A stretch of DNA of 64,000 nt from Hymenobacter radiodurans (lineage in GTDB: Bacteria; Bacteroidota; Bacteroidia; Cytophagales; Hymenobacteraceae): contig NZ_CP037922.1 in assembly GCF_004355185.1 (NCBI RefSeq), positions 1,054,001 to 1,118,000 on the forward strand, in the 5' to 3' direction. The position numbers were made by a program, and so were the translations under genes. The notes beneath the pieces are model-generated. The model did no database searches. It saw nothing but the letters and a program-made list of their open reading frames with translations, and had not been told where the DNA came from. Each line of letters opens with the position of its first letter. Positions within the stretch are counted from its first letter, which is position 1. This document shows positions 1-8,924 of the stretch, one piece after another.

Positions 1-439
1 CATATTACTTGCGATTTTCATTAAATAGTTAAAATAATACCAGGATTGAGTAACTTTATACAAAGCCAGTGCAGCCGTTGGATAAGTCGATTGAATGACA
101 AATGGTGCTTTTAAACTCACCTATCTGGAGTTGTTGAGCTTGAGGCTGTTTATTCAGAGGGGTTGAAATAGAAGGGACGAGCCTGATTCAGTGATCGGAG
201 AAGTAGGTGTCAAATGGCCAAAAACAAGAATTGATGCTTTCTAAGGCGACGGCTGTTGCATCTAACAGGAAAGAAAAAGCATTTATTCTTTAATTTAAGC
301 GCCACATACGCTGATGCCTACTTGCCCTGGCAAAAAATGGTAATAACATTTTTTCACTTTTTTACTCTTTCACATGCACACTGCCGGTTTGGCAAATCGG
401 TAATCTTTCACTCTAACTAGGCCTAAAGCCAACCCTTAA
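1..439. other. Upstream intergenic region, no gene seen
   Basis: AT-rich leader of the SusC gene. No convincing coding frame, RNA gene or hairpin terminator was seen. The segment presumably holds the promoter of the susC-susD pair, but I found no clean TTTG-N19-TAnnTTTG match. The stretch just before the start codon is A-rich with no Shine-Dalgarno site, as is usual for Bacteroidota. Confidence 0.5.
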
Positions 440-3418
440 ATGAAACAAAAATTTTTACTCTCTCTTGTCTGGTGCTTGCTGCTGGTGACAACCGCGTGGG
501 CTCAAACCCGGACGGTGACCGGTCGGGTAACCGACGCTGACGGGTCAGGCCTGCCCGGCGTAACGGTGCTGGAGCGCGGCACCACCAATGGCGTCAGCAC
601 GAGCGCTGATGGCGCTTTCTCGCTCACTGTGCAGCCGAATGCTACCCTAATTGTCAGCTCCATTGGCTTCAATACTCAAACCATTCCGGTCGGCGAGCAA
701 TCAGTGGTGAACGTGCGCTTGGCTACCAATGAGACGGTGCTCAACGAAGCGGTAGTAGTGGGTTATGGCAGCCAAGCCAAAACAGAAGTGACCGGCTCGG
801 TAACGCAACTCACTAGTAAAGACGTAGAAAACGTGCCGGTTGTAAGCTTTGAGCAGGCTATTCAGGGCCGTACGCCTGGTGTTACCATCAATCAAGGATC
901 AGGTAAACTCGGTTCAGGTGTTCAAATCCGTGTGCGTGGTGCTTCATCGGTAAGCGCCTCTAATCAGCCTTTATATGTGATTGACGGTATTCCCGTAACG
1001 TCGCAGGACGTAGGTACGGATGTTGAGCCCTTGAACCCACTGGCTGACCTGAACCCAAACGACATTGAGTCTATCACTATTCTGAAAGATGCTGCTTCTG
1101 CTGCCATTTATGGCTCACGAGCTTCGAATGGTGTAGTGCTAGTAACAACCAAAAGTGGCCGTCAGGGCCAGACGAAGGTAAACGTAGGCTACTATGTAGG
1201 TACCAGCGAGACTACTAGAAGACAGAAGTTCCTGAACGCCGCCCAGTATAAGGAGTTATTTAGAGAATCAGCTGCCAATATTGGCTTCACAGAGGAAGAG
1301 GATGTAGAAGCATTATTTGCTGATTTTGGCATTGATATCAACTCAGACGTTGATCAAAACTGGAGTGAAGAGCCTTTCCGCACCGGCAAAGTGTCGCAGT
1401 ACGATGCCAATGTTAGCGGTGGCGATGCCAAAACCCGCTTCTATTTGAGCGCGACCTATAACGATCAAACTGGTGTTATCATCGGTAACCGCTTCCGTCG
1501 GGGCAGCGCCCGTATCAACTTAGACCACTCTATTACAGAGAAGGTAAAAGTAGGGTTGAACTTATCATTGACGCGCTCGGTAAACGACCGCATTCCCAAT
1601 GACAACGCCTTTACCAACCCAGTACAGCTGAACGCCTTGCCGCCGCTTCAGCCTAAAATCGATCCTGAAACCGGCGAGTTGAACCAGTTGACGCTTTACA
1701 CCAATAACTTGGTGGATATTGAGCGCGTGACGAACCGTGCTGGTTCTTACCGGTCATTCAGCAACGCTTACTTGTCGTTCAACCCAATCAAGAACCTGAC
1801 GCTGCGCACGGAAGCTGGTGCCGACTTCTTGAACCTGAACGAAGACATCTACGCTCCGGCTGGCACATCGAGCGGTGGTAACACTGGCGAGGGCTATAGC
1901 AACCAGACGCAGGTGATGAACTACACCACCAACAACACCGCCAACTATCTGCTGACGCTCAACGAAGCGCACAGCATCGAGGCTCTGGCTGGTTTCTCAT
2001 TTCAGCGCTCAGACCTGAAAGCAACCGCTGCTGAAGGTCGCGGTTTCCCTAACGACCAATTCACTCGAATTGCCAGTGCTGCTATTAAAACGGGTGGTTC
2101 TAGCTCCTCGCAGACGGGCTTCTCTTTCGTGTCATTCTTCGGTCGTGTAAACTACGCTTACCAAGGCAAGTATTTGCTCTCGGGTAGTGTTCGTCGCGAT
2201 GGTTCATCGCGCTTCGGAGCTAACAACCGCTACGGTACTTTTGGCGCTGGTTCGGTGGGTTGGGTAATCTCGGAAGAAGGCTTCCTACAGGATAACTCCA
2301 TCGTTAACTTTCTGAAAGTCCGTGCCAGCTACGGCTTGACCGGTAACGCCGAAATTGGTAACTTCCTCTCCCGTGGTCTGTACAACGCGCTGCCCTACGC
2401 CGACCAAGCTGGTATCAGCCCGAACACGGTGGTTGGTAACCCTAACCTATCTTGGGAGAGCACTGCTCAAACCGACATTGGTTTAGAATTCGGTTTCCTC
2501 GACAACCGTATTTCTGGTGAGATTGACGTGTATCAGAAGAACACTGATGATCTGTTGTTGAGCCGTCCTTTGCTCTATGTAAACGGCTACCGCAGCGTAA
2601 CCGAAAACGTAGGCAAACTAGAAAACCGCGGCTTAGAAATCTCCCTGAACACCCGCAATTTCGACAAGGAGTTTAAGTGGAGCACCAATTTCAATATCTC
2701 CTTCAATCGCAATGAAATCACAGAGTTAGCTGCACCGATTCAGAGCGGTCAGCTATCAAGTGTGCGTGAAGGACAGCCTATTGGTGTTTTCTATGGTCGC
2801 AAATATGCCGGTGTAGACCCAGCAAATGGCGACGCTTTGTACGAGGCTGCAGATGGCTCTACAACCAATGTATATGCAGATTCACCCCTACAAGTATTAG
2901 GCAACCCAAATCCGGATTACACAGGTGGTATCACGAATACCTTCTCCTTTAAAGGTTTCGATTTGAGCGTATTGGGTCAGTTTGTTTATGGTAATGACAT
3001 TCACAACCAAGCTGGTCAATATCAAGCTGTCAATGGGGATTATTTCGATAATCAAACTATCGATCAATTAGATCGTTGGCAGAATCCTGGCGATATAACG
3101 GATGTACCACAGGCTCGTCTGGGAGAATCTAACGGCACTTTACTCTCATCACGTTGGATCTCAAAAGGCTCTTTCCTGCGGGTGAAGAATGTAACGTTGG
3201 GTTACACGCTACCTACTTCGGTAGCTAAGCTAGGATTCCTGCAAACAGCTCGGTTGTATGTACAGGCTCAGAACTTAGCCACCATCACAAACTATGATGG
3301 CTATGATCCAGAAGTAAATACTGCTGCTTTTGGCCAGGGCAATTATATACTAGGTGTTGACTTTTACACTCCGCCGCTGGCTAAAACCTTCTTGGTAGGT
3401 CTCAATCTAGGTTTTTAA
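440..3418 (+). CDS. SusC/RagA-family TonB-linked outer membrane protein
   Basis: 992-residue TonB-dependent transporter that would import an oligomeric nutrient across the outer membrane together with the SusD-like protein encoded next. Residues 1-21 are a signal peptide ending TAWAQ. Residues ~23-105 are the carboxypeptidase-regulatory-like domain typical of SusC proteins (TVTGRVTDADGSGLPGV). The family signature VVVGYGSQAKTEVTGSV follows at ~105, then the plug with LYVIDGIPV, NDIESITILKDA and AAIYGSRASNGVVLVTTK. The rest is a beta-barrel ending in phenylalanine (LVGLNLGF). Length is normal for the family. No anti-sigma/sigma pair or glycosidase adjoins, so the substrate cannot be told. Confidence 0.95.
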   Translation: MKQKFLLSLVWCLLLVTTAWAQTRTVTGRVTDADGSGLPGVTVLERGTTNGVSTSADGAFSLTVQPNATLIVSSIGFNTQTIPVGEQSVVNVRLATNETVLNEAVVVGYGSQAKTEVTGSVTQLTSKDVENVPVVSFEQAIQGRTPGVTINQGSGKLGSGVQIRVRGASSVSASNQPLYVIDGIPVTSQDVGTDVEPLNPLADLNPNDIESITILKDAASAAIYGSRASNGVVLVTTKSGRQGQTKVNVGYYVGTSETTRRQKFLNAAQYKELFRESAANIGFTEEEDVEALFADFGIDINSDVDQNWSEEPFRTGKVSQYDANVSGGDAKTRFYLSATYNDQTGVIIGNRFRRGSARINLDHSITEKVKVGLNLSLTRSVNDRIPNDNAFTNPVQLNALPPLQPKIDPETGELNQLTLYTNNLVDIERVTNRAGSYRSFSNAYLSFNPIKNLTLRTEAGADFLNLNEDIYAPAGTSSGGNTGEGYSNQTQVMNYTTNNTANYLLTLNEAHSIEALAGFSFQRSDLKATAAEGRGFPNDQFTRIASAAIKTGGSSSSQTGFSFVSFFGRVNYAYQGKYLLSGSVRRDGSSRFGANNRYGTFGAGSVGWVISEEGFLQDNSIVNFLKVRASYGLTGNAEIGNFLSRGLYNALPYADQAGISPNTVVGNPNLSWESTAQTDIGLEFGFLDNRISGEIDVYQKNTDDLLLSRPLLYVNGYRSVTENVGKLENRGLEISLNTRNFDKEFKWSTNFNISFNRNEITELAAPIQSGQLSSVREGQPIGVFYGRKYAGVDPANGDALYEAADGSTTNVYADSPLQVLGNPNPDYTGGITNTFSFKGFDLSVLGQFVYGNDIHNQAGQYQAVNGDYFDNQTIDQLDRWQNPGDITDVPQARLGESNGTLLSSRWISKGSFLRVKNVTLGYTLPTSVAKLGFLQTARLYVQAQNLATITNYDGYDPEVNTAAFGQGNYILGVDFYTPPLAKTFLVGLNLGF

Positions 3419-3437
3419 TCTTTTGACGTAACTTCTG

Positions 3438-4853
3438 ATGAAAACTATATTTTTTCGGTCTACTGCATTGCTGGTTCTGGGCTTAAGCCTGGGTCTGAGC
3501 TCATGCGATGACAAGCTCGACATTAATCCAGCCCAATCGGTGGATGCCACTACGGCGCTTAGTAATGAAGCCAATGTAGGTAGCGCCGTAGTTGGCTTGT
3601 ATGCTCAGTTGGGTGGCCCAACACTTTATGGTACAGATCTAATTTTGGTGCCTGAGTTAATGGCTGCTGACAACTACATTCAGTTTCAAGGCAGCTTTGC
3701 AAACTATCTGCAGTACGTTCGTAGAACTACCAATGCGTTGAATTCAACGGCTGAAACTACGTGGCGCGGCGCTTATGAGGCTATCAACCTGGCTAATCTC
3801 ATTATCGAAGCTTTGCCAGTAGTAACTACGCCCGCTTTAAAAGCTCAGTTTGAAGGTGAAGCTCGCTTTGCGCGGGCGCTAATGCACTTCGAGCTGGTTC
3901 GGCTGTATGGCAAGCAGTATGAGCCCGGTGGGGCCAACACCCAACTTGGAGTACCAATTAGCCTGATACCCGTGAAGACGGTGGAACAAGCATCGGCTGC
4001 ACCCACACGGGCTACGGTAGCTCAGGTATATACTCAGGTTATCTCTGACCTAACCGCAGCAATCGACTTGCTGCCCGAAGAGAACCCTACGCGGGCTACC
4101 ACTTTCACGGCTAAGGCACTGCTGGCCCGTGTATACTTGCAGCAAAGCAACTTTGCGCAGGCTCGCATTCTGGCCGACGACGTTATTCGCAATAGTGGCA
4201 AGACGCTGGCGCCTACACTTTCGTCTGTTTTCACGGGTCGTAACACCTCGGAGACACTGTTGGAGATTCAGCAGAACGACCAGAATAACGCTGGAACGGC
4301 AAACGCTGGTTTGGCTACGTTCTTCTCTAGCATAGGCCAGCAAGGTCGGGGTGATGTGCGGGTGCTACCTGCTTTTGCCAGCCTCTACGGAGCAAACGAT
4401 GCGCGGGGTACGGCTTCTCTACTGTATGAGGGAACGGGCACTAACCGGGCCGCTGGGCAGTTGCGGACTGGCAAATGGATAGCGTATGGGCAGAATATTC
4501 CCCTTATCCGCCTCGCAGAAATGTACCTGATCCGGGCTGAGGCCGACTTCAGAGCTGGAAGTATTCCTACAGCTTTGGTTGATATAAACCGTGTTCGCAC
4601 TCGTTCTGGTGCTACTCCGCTTACGGCTCCTCAACTGTCGCTGGCCACCATCTTGCGTGAGCGGCAGTTGGAGTTGGCTTTTGAAGGCTTCCGTTTGCAC
4701 GATCTGAAACGCACTAGAACTAATATCTTCGTTCCGGCTGCTGGTAATAACCCCGCTAGGGAGCAAGACATCAACAGTGACATCTTGGTGCTACCAATTC
4801 CGCAGCGTGAGATAAACGTAAACGCTGGCTTGGTTCAGAACCCTGGTTACTAA
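3438..4853 (+). CDS. SusD/RagB-family nutrient-binding lipoprotein
   Basis: 471-residue surface lipoprotein that would cap the SusC-like transporter and bind its substrate. The N-terminus is a lipoprotein signal with lipobox LSSC (Cys23). The family pattern is visible: an N-terminal TPR-like region with ARFARALMHFELVRLYG near residue 140, and the C-terminal SusD signature LRERQLELAFEGFRLHDLKRT followed by VLPIPQREINVNAGLVQNPGY at the very end. It starts 19 bases after susC and is surely cotranscribed. A strong bidirectional terminator follows at 4872-4905. Substrate unknown. Confidence 0.94.
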   Translation: MKTIFFRSTALLVLGLSLGLSSCDDKLDINPAQSVDATTALSNEANVGSAVVGLYAQLGGPTLYGTDLILVPELMAADNYIQFQGSFANYLQYVRRTTNALNSTAETTWRGAYEAINLANLIIEALPVVTTPALKAQFEGEARFARALMHFELVRLYGKQYEPGGANTQLGVPISLIPVKTVEQASAAPTRATVAQVYTQVISDLTAAIDLLPEENPTRATTFTAKALLARVYLQQSNFAQARILADDVIRNSGKTLAPTLSSVFTGRNTSETLLEIQQNDQNNAGTANAGLATFFSSIGQQGRGDVRVLPAFASLYGANDARGTASLLYEGTGTNRAAGQLRTGKWIAYGQNIPLIRLAEMYLIRAEADFRAGSIPTALVDINRVRTRSGATPLTAPQLSLATILRERQLELAFEGFRLHDLKRTRTNIFVPAAGNNPAREQDINSDILVLPIPQREINVNAGLVQNPGY

Positions 4854-4871
4854 CCGGAATACGTATTACAT

Positions 4872-4905
4872 AAAAAGCCCCCAGAACAGTTCTGGGGGCT
4901 TTTTT
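4872..4905. terminator. Bidirectional terminator, CCCCCAGAA/TTCTGGGGG family
   Basis: AAAAAGCCCCCAGAA and its complement around a 3-base loop, with an A-run before and a T-run after, so it works on both strands. It lies between the convergent susD and SPFH genes. First of six near-identical terminators in the window. Confidence 0.9.
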
Positions 4906-4921
4906 ATGTATCAATCAGAAT

Positions 4922-5830
4922 CTACTTATCACTCAGCAACACCTGGGGGGCATTTTGGCTATTGCCCATGATGATGACCTTGCTGTTGGCCGAAGTGGCA
5001 ATAGCCTGGTTGGCCTTGATAGTTTCGTACCGCAATAGCCGGTCGCTGAGCTCGGCGCTGATAATTTTCTGGTAGTCGGCGATGCCTTGGGCTTCGAGGC
5101 GTTTCCGCTCGGCTTCCTGACGCTCTTTCTGCAATACGAACTGCATTTTTTGGGCTTCCTGCTCGGCCGAAATCTTGCTTTCGATGCTGCGCTTGACGGG
5201 GGCGGGGAGTTGGATATTGCGAATCAGAAGCTGCTCCAGCTGAAGGCCGCGCTGCTGAAAGTCACGGTTGATGGTGTTGTAGATGCGGTTCTGAAATTCG
5301 TCGCGGCGGGTGGAGTAGAGCGCTACGGCATCGTAATACACGGCATTGTCGCGGATGCGGGTGCGCGTAACTGGCCGCACAATGGCATCTTGGTAATTGG
5401 GGCCGATGGTAGAGAGAATATGCGGTGTGCGGGCGGGTACCACGCGGTACAGCACCGTCAGGTCGATGACAACTTCCAGCCCGTCGGCCGTGAGCACCTG
5501 AATGGCATCGTCGCCGGCGCGCTGGCCTTCCTCGCGCTGCACCGACATGGTGTAGTTCTGGGTGCGCGTGTCAAACTTGGTCACATTTACTAAAGGGTTT
5601 ACCACATTCAGGCCACTGGTAAGAATGCGCGGTTGCACCTTGCCAAACAGGGTCTGAACGCCCACCTGCCCGGCCTCAATCTGCACTACGGTACTCACCG
5701 CCAAGCCCAGCGCCACTAGCGTCAACCCAGCGAACAGCAGCAAACTGCGAAACCGATGAACGGAATACGATATCTTACTCGCATTGTACCCGACAATAAG
5801 TAGCACGAGGCCAACGAAAACCAGGGTCAT
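4922..5830 (-). CDS. Prohibitin-family (SPFH/band 7) membrane protein
   Basis: 302-residue protein. Two hydrophobic segments at the N-terminus (residues ~1-17 and ~30-50) are followed by an SPFH/band 7 domain (IEAGQVGVQTLFGKVQPRIL ... VIDLTVLYRVV ... AVYYDAVALYSTRRDEFQNRI) and a charged, probably coiled-coil stretch (EQEAQKMQFVLQKERQEAERKR). Such proteins form membrane-bound ring or cage scaffolds; partner proteases such as FtsH are known for some members, but none is encoded nearby. The C-terminus carries a copy of the window's G6 motif on the opposite strand (4943-4958), read here as QNAPQ. Confidence 0.9.
   Translation of the reverse strand: MTLVFVGLVLLIVGYNASKISYSVHRFRSLLLFAGLTLVALGLAVSTVVQIEAGQVGVQTLFGKVQPRILTSGLNVVNPLVNVTKFDTRTQNYTMSVQREEGQRAGDDAIQVLTADGLEVVIDLTVLYRVVPARTPHILSTIGPNYQDAIVRPVTRTRIRDNAVYYDAVALYSTRRDEFQNRIYNTINRDFQQRGLQLEQLLIRNIQLPAPVKRSIESKISAEQEAQKMQFVLQKERQEAERKRLEAQGIADYQKIISAELSDRLLRYETIKANQAIATSANSKVIIMGNSQNAPQVLLSDK
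4943..4958 (+). repeat. First copy of dispersed G6 motif CTGGGGGGC-A/T run
   Basis: Representative copy of the dispersed motif. Other six-G copies with G on the plus strand start at 8680, 14169, 14650, 18194, 18752, 19097, 23205, 23742, 25737, 31661, 33307, 36966, 41505, 42234, 45239, 48137, 49578, 51815, 51897, 53450, 53665, 54272, 58034, 59625 and 63121. Copies with the C-run on the plus strand start at 6509, 13454, 18242, 50196, 53943, 56068, 58804 and 60244. Five-G variants are at 7370, 8248, 18309, 25448, 28248, 43189 and 46412, and as C-runs at 21334, 24320, 49758 and 58652. After the G-run come C and then CAAATTT, CAATTTT, CATTTT or CTTTTT forms. Counted by eye. Confidence 0.8.
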
Positions 5831-5962
5831 AGCCGAGCGAGTTGGGTGGAACAGGACACGGCAACGTCAGCGCAAATTGCCCCTTCGCCGCTACGAAAAG
5901 ATAAGCTTTTACCGGCGAGTTTGGAAGCGGAACAACCACGATTTACCTGCCGCCCTTACTTG

Positions 5963-6445
5963 CTACTCATCTTCGTCGTCGTCATCATGCAGGGCGTCGA
6001 AGTCAATTTCTTGGGCTAGCTCTAAGGCTTCTTCAATGACAGCATCCATCATGGCCTTGGTATCGGCATCGAGGGTGCGCTCGAAAAGCTGCAAAATCTG
6101 CTCGCCCTCGTCGTTTACGTATAGGTTGGTGTAGAGGCGCTCAAACAGTTTGGCGTCGCGGGTAATGACGCTGTCGATGTCGGCCACGGAGCGGGCGCTT
6201 AGCGCGCGGTGCAGCACATCGAGCACTCGGCGACTTTCTTCGTGGTCGCCCAGGTCGGTGAGCAGCTTCAGCAAGGACATGGCCACGCCCAAGCGCACGC
6301 GCTCGAACCGAAAAGGCACATCAGCGCGGGTGGCGTGCTCGAAAGTGGCATACGCGGCCGTATCGGGCTCAGTGAGGTAGTAAGCCGCGTCGGCGTCGGT
6401 GCGGAAGGCAGCGCGCAACAATTGTTCGTAGCGGAGAGCACTCAT
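5963..6445 (-). CDS. Hypothetical acidic protein
   Basis: 160 residues from the ATG at 6445 (MSALRYEQLLRAAF). The frame stays open 53 codons further upstream, but that part is low-complexity and leader-like, so the internal ATG is preferred. It seems all-helical, with no signal peptide or membrane segment, and ends in an acid-rich tail (DFDALHDDDDEDE). I recognise no domain. It reads the same way as the SPFH gene but is separated from it by ~130 bases. A G6 motif copy lies in its probable 5' leader (6503-6514). Confidence 0.7.
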   Translation of the reverse strand: MSALRYEQLLRAAFRTDADAAYYLTEPDTAAYATFEHATRADVPFRFERVRLGVAMSLLKLLTDLGDHEESRRVLDVLHRALSARSVADIDSVITRDAKLFERLYTNLYVNDEGEQILQLFERTLDADTKAMMDAVIEEALELAQEIDFDALHDDDDEDE

Positions 6446-6668
6446 GGTGGTAGTAAAATGTGGAAACAAAGGGGAGTTGAGGCAGACTTGAGTTGGACTC
6501 GAAAAAGCCCCCCGGCCGTTAAAGACGTAACCTAAAGGGCGAAAGGTACGATTGAAGAAAAGACGCGGACGTTTTTTAGTGGTCACCTCACCCCAGCCTG
6601 CCATTCAGAAGGCTAGGGCCGGAGCACGATTTCTTCATTCTAACTCTATTATTTTAACCCTACCACTG

Positions 6669-6932
6669 ATGACACATAAGAAAAAATGGCTGCTATTTGC
6701 CCCTTCCGGGCTCATGATTATTGGTTTCGGAACCTGCCTGATTCAATGGGCTACCGCTTTGCAGCGCAAACAGGTGCCGACTGGCGAGTGGGTAGCTGCT
6801 GGAACAGTAGCACTAGGCGTGTTTAACGCCGGGCTCTGCGTATTTGGCCGCGGTGTGGCCGAAAGTGTACTCTACGAAATTCGGGAGAAAGGCCCTTCGG
6901 CTGTCGTAGCCGCTGAGATTCCGCAGGAGTAA
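6669..6932 (+). CDS. Small two-helix membrane protein, hypothetical
   Basis: 87 residues from the ATG at 6669 (MTHKKKWLLFAPSGL); the longer upstream reading would overlap the leader of the divergent gene and is not preferred. Two hydrophobic segments (~7-28 and ~42-62) suggest an inner-membrane hairpin, with a short cytosolic tail. This resembles small uncharacterised membrane proteins common in Cytophagales. It stands alone and is followed by a long inverted repeat that may end transcription. Confidence 0.65.
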   Translation: MTHKKKWLLFAPSGLMIIGFGTCLIQWATALQRKQVPTGEWVAAGTVALGVFNAGLCVFGRGVAESVLYEIREKGPSAVVAAEIPQE

Positions 6933-7292
6933 CCCGGAGTAAGTGACCAGAAAGCCACAGAGTGAGGGCCATTATAGCTCGTCATTCTGTGGCTTTCTGC
7001 TGTTAAGAAGAGTACTATAACCCCTTTCTTGCTAGCCTTAATTACACTAAAACCAGCATGCAAAGGATGTTTTTAGCTGAACATTAGCCAAAGAGAACCG
7101 TAGGCAAATTGTTGTGTGGACCCAGCGGGGAGAATAGATATAGTCTATTGTTAATCTGTTGATTACCGATTTTTCAATTTGGTATTGTTCCAAATAACCA
7201 GGCTGCTCAGGCCTTGTTACACCTCTTGTGAGTGCTTACGGGCAGCCATACCACGGATTGCCTCTCCCGTCCTATAAAACACTATCCTTTCC
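6933..7292. other. Intergenic region before the aldehyde oxidoreductase operon
   Basis: No gene seen. It holds the 14-base-arm inverted repeat at 6948-6999 and then AT-rich sequence that presumably contains the promoter of the paoABC-like operon. The run at 7161-7190 is AT-rich with TTTG-like words, but no full TAnnTTTG promoter could be fixed. Confidence 0.5.
6948..6999. repeat. Perfect 14-base inverted repeat, 24-base spacer
   Basis: Arms CAGAAAGCCACAGA (6948-6961) and TCTGTGGCTTTCTG (6986-6999). The RNA would form a strong stem. There is no clear T-run after either arm, so it may be a factor-independent terminator of weak type, an mRNA 3'-end stabiliser, or a binding site. Confidence 0.7.
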
Positions 7293-7927
7293 ATGACAAA
7301 CGATTCTTTACCCGACCAGTCCGGCGCGGCGCCGGACGATGGCTCGCGGCGCAGCTTTATGAAGCAGGCGGGGGCATTTTGGGCCTGGCCCTAGCGCCGC
7401 CCTTTATTAGCCAAGCCGAACGCCTCACGGCTCTTTCCAAGAAAGTGCAGGGCGTATCCGAAATGCAGCTGAAGGTAAACGGTACGGTGCGCACACTGCG
7501 CGCCGAGCCCCGCGTGACTCTGCTCGATGCCCTACGCGAATACCTCGACCTGACCGGCTCCAAGAAAGGCTGCGACCTCGGCCAATGTGGGGCTTGCACT
7601 GTGCTCGTGGATGGTCGCCGCATCAATTCCTGCCTGACTTTGGCGGTAATGAACCAAGGCAAAGAAATTACGACCATCGAAGGCCTAGCCAAAGGCGACG
7701 AGTTGCACCCCATGCAGGCCGCTTTTATCAAGCATGATGGTTTCCAGTGCGGGTACTGTACTTCCGGTCAGATTATGTCGGGGGTAGCCTGCGTTAATGA
7801 AGGCCACGCTACTACGGATGCTCAAACCCGCGAGTGGATGAGCGGCAACCTGTGCCGTTGTGGCGCTTACCCGAATATCGTGGCGGCGGTACGCGAAGTA
7901 CAACAGAAAGGAGGCGGCAAAGCATGA
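7293..7927 (+). CDS. paoA: Aldehyde oxidoreductase 2Fe-2S subunit, PaoA-like, Tat-exported (frame-broken as read)
   Basis: Small iron-sulfur subunit of a xanthine-oxidase-family enzyme that passes electrons from the molybdenum subunit. The body holds both [2Fe-2S] motifs: plant-type CDLGQCGACTVLVDGRRINSC and the helical CGYCTSGQ...GNLCRCGAYPN. The ATG at 7293 opens a Tat signal (SRRSFMKQAG, residues 18-27), but that frame stops after ~33 codons. The body is in the next frame. Adding one G to the G5 at 7370-7374 joins them as RRSFMKQAGGILGLALAPP, a perfect Tat signal, giving 211 residues. As read, the body could start only upstream in an implausible leader. The stop overlaps the next start (ATGA). 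Confidence 0.85.
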
Positions 7928-8913
7928 ACAATTTCGCCTATCAGCAGGTCGGGAAGGCCAAGGATGCCACCGCCATTCTGCGCGAAGACAAGCAAGCGGC
8001 TTTCATCGCCGGTGGCACCACGTTGCTAGACCTGATGAAAACCAACATCGAGCAGCATTCGCAGCTCGTTGATATTAATATGCTGCCTTTTAAAGGCATT
8101 GAGCAAACTAGTGACGGTCTGCGCATTGGCGCTTTAGAGCGTATGAGCGACGTGGGGGAGAGCAAATTAGTGGTGGAGCAATATCCGGCTATTTCGGAGT
8201 CGCTGCTGCTGGCCGCCTCGCCCCAATTGCGCAACATGGCTAGTATAGGGGGCAATTTGTTGCAGCGCACCCGCTGCGGCTACTTCCGCGACGTGGCTTT
8301 TCCGTGCAACAAGCGTGTGCCTGGCTCTGGCTGTCCAGCCCAAAAAGGCGACAACCACAACTTAGCTATTCTGGGGGTCAGTGACAGCTGCATAGCCAAT
8401 AGCAACCCCGGAGACCTTGCCGTAGCTCTAATAGCGCTCGATGCGGTGCTGACGCTGGAAAATGCCAAGGGCAAGCAGCGCCGGGTACCGCTCACCGACT
8501 TCTATCTGCTGCCGGGCGCTACGCCACACAAGGAAACCGTGCTGGAGCCTGGTGAGCTTATCGTAGCCGTAACGGTGCCCACAGCGGCGCATGCCCGCCG
8601 CTCTACTTACCTGAAGGTGCGGGAACGGGCTTCCTACGCTTATGCGCTGGCTTCGGCTGCCGTGGGTCTGGATGTGCAAGGGGGGCAAATTCGCTCGGCC
8701 CGTGTAGCGTTGGGCGGAGTTGGAGCCCAACCTTGGCGCTCCCCCGAAGCGGAAAAAATACTGACGGGCGCCCCGGCCACGGAAGCTACGTTCCGAGCGG
8801 CCGCAGCCGCAGCTTTACAGGGCGCGCAGCCCCGCGAACACAACCAATACAAGGTGGAGCTGGCCAAGAATACGCTCGTGCGTGCCCTGCTTGACCTAAC
8901 TGCTAAAGCTTAA
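7924..8913 (+). CDS. paoB: Aldehyde oxidoreductase FAD subunit, PaoB-like
   Basis: 329 residues from the ATG at 7924, which overlaps the stop of the 2Fe-2S gene. FAD-binding subunit M of the xanthine dehydrogenase family. The FAD motifs AAFIAGGTTLLDLMK and ASPQLRNMASIGGNLLQRTRC are clear. The insertion RTRCGYFRDVAFPCNKRVPGSGC...DSCIA supplies four cysteines, which in E. coli PaoB bind an extra [4Fe-4S] cluster; this is why I assign it to the PaoABC group rather than to a plain xanthine dehydrogenase. It presumably travels to the periplasm with the Tat-tagged small subunit. Confidence 0.92.
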   Translation: MNNFAYQQVGKAKDATAILREDKQAAFIAGGTTLLDLMKTNIEQHSQLVDINMLPFKGIEQTSDGLRIGALERMSDVGESKLVVEQYPAISESLLLAASPQLRNMASIGGNLLQRTRCGYFRDVAFPCNKRVPGSGCPAQKGDNHNLAILGVSDSCIANSNPGDLAVALIALDAVLTLENAKGKQRRVPLTDFYLLPGATPHKETVLEPGELIVAVTVPTAAHARRSTYLKVRERASYAYALASAAVGLDVQGGQIRSARVALGGVGAQPWRSPEAEKILTGAPATEATFRAAAAAALQGAQPREHNQYKVELAKNTLVRALLDLTAKA

Positions 8914-8924
8914 CTCCCGCAGAC

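Noticed and set aside
5087..5593. 168-codon plus-strand open frame inside the SPFH gene
   Set aside because: It overlaps a clear band 7 coding region on the other strand and has no family resemblance; it is a shadow of GC-rich codons.
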